IMG/VR virus record: IMGVR_UViG_3300020160_002621
Location: 1 to 22,142 of that record
Reading direction: 5' to 3' (one strand)
Source of the DNA: a virus
DNA: 22,142 bases
In this document: positions 16,650-22,142 of the stretch, piece by piece
Layout of the letters: each line of letters opens with the position of its first letter
Position numbering within the stretch: position 1 is the first letter of the stretch
Made by a program: the position numbers and the translations under genes
The notes under the pieces: model-generated
Databases searched by the model: none
Told to the model about the DNA's origin: nothing
Seen by the model: the letters and a program-made list of their open reading frames with translations, nothing else

Positions 16650-18250
16650 TATAGTTCTAGTAAATCAATAATATTGTTTTTAGACTCTGAAACAGTTAAA
16701 ACTGAACGAATATCGCGAACTTTCTTTAAGAATGATTCTGGAATTGGTGTAATTGCATTACTACCTCCTAAATATCCAATATAGTCATTAATTCTATTAG
16801 AAGATAGTTTACCACCATAAGTTTTGATAAATTCAACCATTTGTTTTATTTCATCAGGTTTAAGAGTTTCCTTTGCAACTTTACAAACTGTTCCAAAAAC
16901 ACTTAAGAAATTTTTATCACTTGTAATAGTTCCTTTTTGCATAGACATAAGGCACGATAATACAAAATTTATCATATGATGCTTATTTTTAATAATATTC
17001 CAGCAAAGAGTAATAGTTGCTATTCCTTTTCGTCTTTCTGTTGTATTCATATTATATATTGTATTTTTTGGATCAAAAGTTTTTGGCAGATTTATACCTT
17101 GCCATTGATATAGAAATATACTAAATGAGTCTCCTATTGAGTTATTAACAGGTTTTAGAGTGTTGAAATTAGGCTCTGATGAAATAAAGTCATTAAGATT
17201 GTTTGTTTCTGGAACATAATTTTGATCTATTAATGTTTTTAAAATCTTAATAGATGTATTTTTAGGATTACTTTTTGCAATCTCTACAAAAATGTCTCTA
17301 TAGATCTTTTCTCTTAAAAGAGCATGATAAAGTGCATAATTTTCAAAATTCTCATCAGTTTTAACTTCATCTGTTAAAAGTTCTTTTTGAGCATACTTCC
17401 AATACTTCCAAAAACGAGGTTCTTTTAAACGCTTCTTATATTTTAAGATATTTTTCTCATCAGAAAAGAATAGTTTCATTTGTTCTTCATCTGGTTTGCT
17501 AAGAAGTAAGTTAATAAGTTCTTCCTTTTCATCCATTGATAGTCTTTTTACCAATTCTTTAACATTTGCCGAAACTGGTAGTAAAAATTTTATATCAAGA
17601 CCTTTATTAAAGGATTCTCCTACATAATCAAGTCTTCTTGGAGATAAAATCTTAAGTGCATCCTTTGGTTGATCATGCCACCAATCAACAAGAATTTTTC
17701 CACGATAATCACCAAACTTTTGATGAAAATATTTTACATCAGGTTCATTTGGAAGCTCTACAACAATATGAAAACGATCAAGTTGAGCAGGATCAAGTTC
17801 ATCAACATCATAATCTGAACCATCTTCGTCTTCTCCTTTTGGTGGATTTACTGCACCCCAAACCATTTTAAGTTTTGGAAACTTACGACCATTAATAGAT
17901 TTAAATTGCTGAAGTTCAAGTAATGCATTACGAACAACTTTATTTGTTCTGTTCCACTCATCGCAAAAAATAGCTTCAACATCATCATCAAGATTTTCTG
18001 GAAGAATAAACTCCATTTTTTCTTTACCATCTGCGCCAAGTTTTGCTTTAGGAATACCTAAAAGATGAATCCATGGATCAAGAGTTGCACCAGAGAAATA
18101 AGCATATTTTAGATTATTTCGGTTAAAGGTGTTAATAATGTGATGAGATTTACCGACCCCTTTTTCTCCAATGAGAAGAACGTTGACCTCGGTTTTTACC
18201 CACTGATCTAATATTTCTGAATTTAATTTGCATTTATTGAATTTAATCAT
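16649..18250 (-). CDS. MoxR-type AAA+ ATPase
   Basis: This 533-residue protein holds a full AAA+ core in its first 210 residues: Walker A GEKGVGKS (28-35), Walker B IFCDEWNR (94-101), sensor 1 in VWGAVNPP (N135), a candidate arginine finger in LDPAQLDRF (R159) and sensor 2 in ILSPRRLDYV. Layout and the DExNR version of Walker B fit the MoxR group, which act as ATP-driven chaperones with a VWA partner, encoded here by the next gene. Residues about 215-533 are a helical extension of unknown function. The start follows a short hairpin just downstream of the gp15-like gene. It lies in the tail-gene strand between tail completion and fibre genes, suggesting a virion-assembly role (inference). Confidence 0.85.
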   Translation of the reverse strand: MIKFNKCKLNSEILDQWVKTEVNVLLIGEKGVGKSHHIINTFNRNNLKYAYFSGATLDPWIHLLGIPKAKLGADGKEKMEFILPENLDDDVEAIFCDEWNRTNKVVRNALLELQQFKSINGRKFPKLKMVWGAVNPPKGEDEDGSDYDVDELDPAQLDRFHIVVELPNEPDVKYFHQKFGDYRGKILVDWWHDQPKDALKILSPRRLDYVGESFNKGLDIKFLLPVSANVKELVKRLSMDEKEELINLLLSKPDEEQMKLFFSDEKNILKYKKRLKEPRFWKYWKYAQKELLTDEVKTDENFENYALYHALLREKIYRDIFVEIAKSNPKNTSIKILKTLIDQNYVPETNNLNDFISSEPNFNTLKPVNNSIGDSFSIFLYQWQGINLPKTFDPKNTIYNMNTTERRKGIATITLCWNIIKNKHHMINFVLSCLMSMQKGTITSDKNFLSVFGTVCKVAKETLKPDEIKQMVEFIKTYGGKLSSNRINDYIGYLGGSNAITPIPESFLKKVRDIRSVLTVSESKNNIIDLLEL

Positions 18251-18252
18251 AC

Positions 18253-18272
18253 GATGTAACCTAAGTTACATC
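18253..18272 (-). other. 8-bp perfect hairpin between gp15-like and ATPase genes
   Basis: The 8-base arms gatgtaac and gttacatc are perfectly complementary around a 4-base loop (ctaa). On the minus strand the stem includes the stop codon of the gp15-like gene and ends 2 bases before the ATPase ATG. It lacks a T-run, so it is not a clear terminator; it may alter initiation on the ATPase gene. Confidence 0.45.
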
Positions 18273-19531
18273 ACTGCGGACAGTTCTGCAAGCGAAATAT
18301 TGCATCCAGACATGATTTGTAGGATTGCTGTTATTGCAACATCTTTATCACACTCACCTTCTGTATAAATTGTTTGAGTGTCGTGATAATCAATGCATAA
18401 TGGATCGAAAAAGTCTGCAATTATTAATCCGTTAAGATATGGAAATTGTAAAACAGTCCATGTATAGTGATTTGGATCATCATTTGGATAAGGATTTTCA
18501 ACACGATTGCAACGATTTGCATCTTCTGTTAATAAACCGTAACCGCATGTATTAACCGCAATAATGTCAACAAAACCGTTTGCACTTGGCGGAGGAAGAG
18601 TAAAAGTTATTGTATTATCATTTTTCGAAAACTCACTTACAGGAAATGCGTTAAAAGAGTCAAGTGCAGAAAATGGTTGAAAGGTTGACATGGGATACAT
18701 AGCTGGATCTGAACCACTAAGGAATACTCCATTAACATCTCCGAAACTATAACCTTGTAGTTTTATTGTAGGAGATTGACCTTCAACAATATAATACGGT
18801 GAAACATAACGAAGAACAGGTCTTCCTGTAATAGCATAAGTTTCTGTAGTATTTCCGCTTGTATATTTTGTTAAATTATCATAATTACAGTAAAATTTAT
18901 CAGTAAACACATAATCTGTTTCTATAAAACAAATAGGTGTGGAATTTTCAACTTCTGTTTTAAAAACATATCCTTTAATAGTAAAAGAGGTTGTTGCAGT
19001 AACTCTAAAAGGCGGATCTTTTGCGCCTTGGTTTTTACCAGGATAATCATAAGCTACATTTCCATCCCAAAGTATTTCTGTTCTTATTTCTCGACCAGAT
19101 TTAGGTTCTTGCCAAGAAACAATAATATATGGATCTGTATTAACTGCAAAGTTTTGAATAATTTGATCCATGTCTTCTTGAAACTTTGTAAGAATGTTTA
19201 ATTGAACCTGAATATTCCATGGAACAACTTTTAAATTAACATAAGTGCCATCGTTGTTTCGATATTTAATATCTTCGATTTTATTTTTTACTCTAGAATT
19301 GTCTCTACCTTGACCTTTAATTTCAACTGCCATAATAGGAAGTCGAACAGTATCAGTTGGTCCTAATAAATCCGAAACAATATGACTTTTTGGTGCATAA
19401 ACAAATGGAACTTTAACAATTTCCTTCGAATATTTTTTACCGTCAAATCTTTTAATCTTTACGCCATCAAATGCAGCAGCGAAATGAGTTAAAAGAGTGC
19501 GAATCTCGAAATTATAGTTATATTCATCCAT
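18266..19531 (-). CDS. gp15-like tail sheath stabiliser / completion protein, copy 2 (with TIG-like domain)
   Basis: This 421-residue protein carries the T4 gp15 pattern: an N-terminal YNYNFEIRTLLTHF, then KRFDGKKYSKEIVKVPFVYA, the TKFQEDMDQIIQNF segment (compare T4 gp15 TRYEDDMFQIVEQI) and a late GYVFKTEVEN. T4 gp15 caps the tail tube and sheath and joins tail to head. Residues about 245-345 are a TIG-like (immunoglobulin-type) domain (LRYVSPYYIVEGQSP, then IKLQGYSFGDVNGVFLSGSD). The extra C-terminal region (about 350-421) carries several Cys and no LxLD tail, unlike copy 1. Tandem exact TATAAATA elements lie upstream of the ATG. It is well over half identical to copy 1. Confidence 0.78.
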   Translation of the reverse strand: MDEYNYNFEIRTLLTHFAAAFDGVKIKRFDGKKYSKEIVKVPFVYAPKSHIVSDLLGPTDTVRLPIMAVEIKGQGRDNSRVKNKIEDIKYRNNDGTYVNLKVVPWNIQVQLNILTKFQEDMDQIIQNFAVNTDPYIIVSWQEPKSGREIRTEILWDGNVAYDYPGKNQGAKDPPFRVTATTSFTIKGYVFKTEVENSTPICFIETDYVFTDKFYCNYDNLTKYTSGNTTETYAITGRPVLRYVSPYYIVEGQSPTIKLQGYSFGDVNGVFLSGSDPAMYPMSTFQPFSALDSFNAFPVSEFSKNDNTITFTLPPPSANGFVDIIAVNTCGYGLLTEDANRCNRVENPYPNDDPNHYTWTVLQFPYLNGLIIADFFDPLCIDYHDTQTIYTEGECDKDVAITAILQIMSGCNISLAELSAVM

Positions 19532-19545
19532 TATTTATATTTATA
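19532..19545 (-). promoter_or_regulatory. Two overlapping late promoter elements before gp15-like copy 2
   Basis: Exact TATAAATA motifs occur on the minus strand at 19538-19545 and 19532-19539, sharing two bases. The distal one would start transcription one base ahead of the ATG at 19531; the proximal one would start inside codon 2, so the distal element is the likelier promoter. Confidence 0.6.
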
Positions 19546-19547
19546 AG

Positions 19548-20717
19548 TTAAATGACAGAATCAAGTCCTAAGATTTCAGAACCATCTAATGATAAAAAGG
19601 TTATATCATCATCTAATAAAAGACCTCCGTAAACAATAGTGCATGTTAAAGGATAATTTACAAGTGAAATTAATCCACTAGCGTAAGGATAATATGTAGC
19701 AGAGTCTTCTGTTAATATTCCGTATCCGCATGTATTAACAGCAATAATATCTATAAATCCACTTGAACTTGGCGGTGGAAGTGAGAATGATAAGAAATTT
19801 AATGATTTAGAAAACTCATTTACAGGATACCCATTAAAAGAATCAAATGCAGAAAATGGTGTAAATGAACAAAGTGGATACATTTCACTATTAGAACCGC
19901 TTACATAAACACCAATAGTGTCATGAAAGCTATATCCTGTTATATTAATAATTGGTGAAGTGCCTTCTTTAATATAGTATGGCGAAACAAATCGTAGAAT
20001 TGGTCTTCCAGTTATAGAATATGACTCTGTTATAGAATCATCTATATATGCTGTAAGAGTTTTATAGTTACAGAAAAAATCATCTGTAAAAGAAATATCA
20101 GTGTTTATTAAACAAATAGGTTTTGGATTTTCTATATAAGTTTTAAACAAATAACCTTTAATAGTAAACGAAGTTGTTGCAGTAACTCTAAAAGGTGGTT
20201 CTTTTGGCGAATAATTTGCTGTTGCAGGATATTCTAGTGAAACATCACCGTTCCAAAGTATTTCGGTTCTTATTTCTCGACCTGATTTTGGTTCTCTCCA
20301 TGAAATTATTGCATATGGATTAGTGTTAACTGAAAAGTTTTGAATAATTTGGTCCATATCTTCTTGAAACTTTGTAAGAATAGTCATTTCAATTTCTATA
20401 TTCCAAGGTATTGCTTGAAGCGCAACATATGAACCGTCGTTGTTTTTATAAACAAGTTTATCAATTTTATTTTTTACTCTTTTATTATCACGATTCTCTG
20501 ATTTTATTTCTGCTGCCATTACTGGAAGACGAATAGCGTCTGCAACACCTACAACATCATTAAGAATATGGCTTTTAGGAGAATAAACTAAAGGAACCTT
20601 TATAACTTCTTTTGAGAATTTATTACCGTCAAATCTTTTAATCTTTACACCATCAAATGCTGAAACGAAATGTAAAAGTAAGTTTCTTTTCTCAAAATTG
20701 TAGTTATAATCTTCCAT
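19548..20717 (-). CDS. gp15-like tail sheath stabiliser / completion protein, copy 1 (with TIG-like domain and LxLD tail)
   Basis: This 389-residue protein is a paralogue of copy 2, which starts 16 bases past its stop. It has the same gp15 landmarks (YNYNFEKRNLLLHF, TKFQEDMDQIIQNF, RVTATTSFTIKGYLF) and a TIG-like domain (about 245-340, LRFVSPYYIKEGTSP). The C-terminus differs: it ends in a tail of LxLD units (LLLD, LSLD, LGLD) shared with the 259-residue protein at 7395-8174. In T4-type phages a single gp15 caps the tail. Two copies with surface-type extensions suggest that the second has a new role, such as a collar or distinct terminator ring. CATAAATA lies 6 bases upstream of the predicted start site. 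Confidence 0.78.
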   Translation of the reverse strand: MEDYNYNFEKRNLLLHFVSAFDGVKIKRFDGNKFSKEVIKVPLVYSPKSHILNDVVGVADAIRLPVMAAEIKSENRDNKRVKNKIDKLVYKNNDGSYVALQAIPWNIEIEMTILTKFQEDMDQIIQNFSVNTNPYAIISWREPKSGREIRTEILWNGDVSLEYPATANYSPKEPPFRVTATTSFTIKGYLFKTYIENPKPICLINTDISFTDDFFCNYKTLTAYIDDSITESYSITGRPILRFVSPYYIKEGTSPIINITGYSFHDTIGVYVSGSNSEMYPLCSFTPFSAFDSFNGYPVNEFSKSLNFLSFSLPPPSSSGFIDIIAVNTCGYGILTEDSATYYPYASGLISLVNYPLTCTIVYGGLLLDDDITFLSLDGSEILGLDSVI

Positions 20718-20723
20718 TCACAC

Positions 20724-20731
20724 TATTTATG
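20724..20731 (-). promoter_or_regulatory. Late-promoter-like element before gp15-like copy 1
   Basis: CATAAATA on the minus strand, one mismatch from TATAAATA, would start transcription at 20718, one base ahead of the ATG. It overlaps by two bases the opposite-strand element serving the neck gene. Confidence 0.5.
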
Positions 20732-20737
20732 TAAATA
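20730..20737 (+). promoter_or_regulatory. Late-promoter-like element before the neck gene
   Basis: TGTAAATA on the plus strand has one mismatch to TATAAATA and lies 6 bases before the ATG at 20743, so the expected transcription start is the A of the ATG. The gene pair shares a 25-base divergent control region. Confidence 0.45.
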
Positions 20738-20742
20738 ATAAC

Positions 20743-21519
20743 ATGGCGTATAATGTTCCATTCGTTTTTGACCCTTTAAAGAAAAATCCTGTTTTTAATC
20801 CTACACAGAGTAGAGTTAATGATTTAGGAAATACTGGTATTCCAAAAAACGAAAATCCTTATGTAGCAAAATGTGACAATGTAGTTTCTAATGTAAAGAG
20901 TAACTATCGTGGAATGGTTGCAAACTATGTATCTAATTACGGAATGCCTATTTCTTATTGGAGCACAGGATATAGTCTTCAAGATCAAAATGAAATATAC
21001 GGTGAAAATCCTGTTGCTCGTTATCGTGGTCCAAGAAAAATGAAAGCTGTAATAGATTTTCAGAGTTATTCTACATTTTTAACAAAATTTGGTGTTATGA
21101 GTGATCTTGATATAGTAATCTATATTCCAATTCAGAATTTTCGTGAGGTTTGGGGAGCAGTTATTCCTCTTGCAGGAGATTTATTCAGTATAGACGATTC
21201 TGCATGTGATCGTCCGCTTGAACAATCTCCTATAGTTTTCGAAATTACTGAAAAACATGATGCAATCAACCCTGCTGATTTTATGGGTGGTCATTTTGTT
21301 TGGAAAATTACTGCTAAACGTTACGACAACTCTTACGAACCTGGTGCTCCTCAAGAGAAATTCCTTGGTGGTCCTGTGGATTCTGGAGACTATGGAAAAA
21401 TCGAAAGTTCGATTGATGAAACTATTATTGTAGAAGATCAGTCACCTACAACTGCTGATGAGGAAGCAAAAGAAGATTTTGATACTCCAAATGACTCAGT
21501 TTATGGAAAATATTATTGA
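20743..21519 (+). CDS. gp14-like neck / head-tail connector protein
   Basis: This 258-residue protein is similar in length and pattern to T4 gp14. Shared features are an N-terminal variable part, a conserved middle with SYSTFLTKFGVMSDLDIVIYIP (compare T4 SFFSNFGMQVQDEVTLSI), a GDLFSIDDS loop, then a VFEITE and a GHFVWKITAKRYDNSYEPG segment. Neck proteins seal the filled head and receive the tail. The C-terminal about 35 residues are strongly acidic. It is transcribed away from the tail genes toward the prohead protease gene, while in T4 gene 14 is co-directional with gene 15. No Shine-Dalgarno sequence is present. The match is by motif pattern only. Confidence 0.7.
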   Translation: MAYNVPFVFDPLKKNPVFNPTQSRVNDLGNTGIPKNENPYVAKCDNVVSNVKSNYRGMVANYVSNYGMPISYWSTGYSLQDQNEIYGENPVARYRGPRKMKAVIDFQSYSTFLTKFGVMSDLDIVIYIPIQNFREVWGAVIPLAGDLFSIDDSACDRPLEQSPIVFEITEKHDAINPADFMGGHFVWKITAKRYDNSYEPGAPQEKFLGGPVDSGDYGKIESSIDETIIVEDQSPTTADEEAKEDFDTPNDSVYGKYY

Positions 21520-21523
21520 ATCT

Positions 21524-21531
21524 TATAAATA
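21524..21531 (+). promoter_or_regulatory. T4-type late promoter element before the prohead protease
   Basis: An exact TATAAATA stands in the 17-base gap between the neck gene and the protease gene. The expected transcription start, 6 bases past it, is the A of the ATG at 21537. Confidence 0.6.
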
Positions 21532-21536
21532 AGTGT

Positions 21537-22142
21537 ATGAATATATCGAGAAAATTAATTGTTGAGCAACCAAATTATGATTTGGAATTTGTATCAGAAC
21601 AGACTAACAGAGATGAAAAGAAAAGAACTTTCATCATTGGTGAATACGTTATGATGAATCGCGGAAACAAAAATCGTCGTAAATATATGGAAGAAGAAAT
21701 GGTTCCTGCTGTTGAGTCATACATCAAAGACTATGTACAGCAAAACCGTGGTGGAGGCGAATTAAATCATAGCAGCAACCCTGATGTTGATTTAGGTAAA
21801 CTCGCAGATAAGATTGTTAGTCTTGAAAGAAATAAGAGTGATCCTGATTTTTATATTGGTAAATCTCTAATTCTTAGCACTCCGTCTGGTAAAATTCTCG
21901 AATCACTTGTTCATGATGGTGTTAAATTTGGTAAATCTACTAAATGCCTTGGTCAAATTTCAGAAAGCTCAGACGGATTTAATATTGTTAAGAGTCCTAT
22001 TGTTCTTCTTGTAGACAACGTTTTTGATCCTTCTGTTGCAACAGCATTTGTAAACGGTATTCTTGAAAATAAAGAATATATCATTTCTGATGATGGTCGT
22101 GTTGCAGAAGCATACGGCGCATTAGAAAAGAAATTAGCTAAA
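21537..22142 (+). CDS. 21: Prohead core protease, gp21-like (partial, N-terminal 202 codons)
   Basis: The frame runs from an ATG at 21537 to the window end. It matches T4 gp21, the prohead serine protease of peptidase family U9, which matures the capsid by cutting scaffold and capsid proteins. The homologous block includes NRGNKNRRKYMEEEMVPAVE and then GGGELNHSSNPDVD (residues about 72-85), corresponding to T4 GELNHPPRANVD, with the catalytic-type His at 78. FGKSTKCLGQI (131-141) corresponds to the T4 GVSSRGLGSL region and holds the likely catalytic Ser134. A further match is GFNIVKSPIVLLVDNVFDPS. The C-terminus is missing. An exact TATAAATA element lies at the spacing seen before other late genes. 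Confidence 0.88.
   Translation, partial: MNISRKLIVEQPNYDLEFVSEQTNRDEKKRTFIIGEYVMMNRGNKNRRKYMEEEMVPAVESYIKDYVQQNRGGGELNHSSNPDVDLGKLADKIVSLERNKSDPDFYIGKSLILSTPSGKILESLVHDGVKFGKSTKCLGQISESSDGFNIVKSPIVLLVDNVFDPSVATAFVNGILENKEYIISDDGRVAEAYGALEKKLAK

Noticed and set aside
17656-18039. Short frames inside the ATPase gene
   Set aside because: They overlap the Walker B and sensor region of a well-supported gene and are low-complexity (His/Gln-rich or Met/Phe-rich).

Overview
The window looks like a piece of a large, AT-rich, T4-related myovirus genome (contractile-tailed phage). The identification rests on a partial gp21-type prohead protease at the right edge, a gp14-like neck protein beside it, and two tandem gp15-like tail-completion proteins, followed by a long tail-fibre and adhesin block. 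Bacterial housekeeping genes, tRNAs, rRNAs, insertion sequences and CRISPR arrays were not seen. The host cannot be named. No convincing Shine-Dalgarno sequence was found in front of the genes, and the fibre domains (BspA-type leucine-rich repeats, LamG, TIG, C1q-like) would suit a marine or Bacteroidetes-like host, but that is inference.

Layout from right to left. At 20743-22142, on the plus strand, lie the gp14-like neck gene and the start of the gp21-like protease. At 18266-20717, on the minus strand, lie two gp15-like paralogues, each with an added TIG-like domain. At 15399-18250, minus strand, a translationally coupled pair encodes a MoxR-type AAA+ ATPase and a protein with an HExxH site plus a VWA domain. 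At 15199-15396 one small plus-strand gene interrupts the series. From 15164 down to 1, all on the minus strand, is the adhesin block: a 1208-residue repeat fibre, a 121-residue protein, an 840-residue BspA-type leucine-rich-repeat protein, three smaller unknowns, a six-repeat cysteine-pair protein, a glycan-modification cassette (GT8 glycosyltransferase, sulfotransferase, SAM methyltransferase), a 922-residue LamG/propeller protein, and the first 31 codons of another gene.

Together this is a late-gene segment: head maturation and neck on one side, tail completion and host recognition on the other, split by a divergent promoter. TATAAATA-like elements resembling T4 late promoters stand before seven starts. 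Their spacing would place the transcription start on, or one base ahead of, the start codon, so these late mRNAs may be leaderless. The most unusual features are this promoter-start geometry, the sugar, sulfate and methyl cassette inside the fibre block, domain-in-domain architectures in two adhesins, the AAA+/VWA pair between tail genes, and a C-terminal tail shared by two otherwise unrelated proteins.
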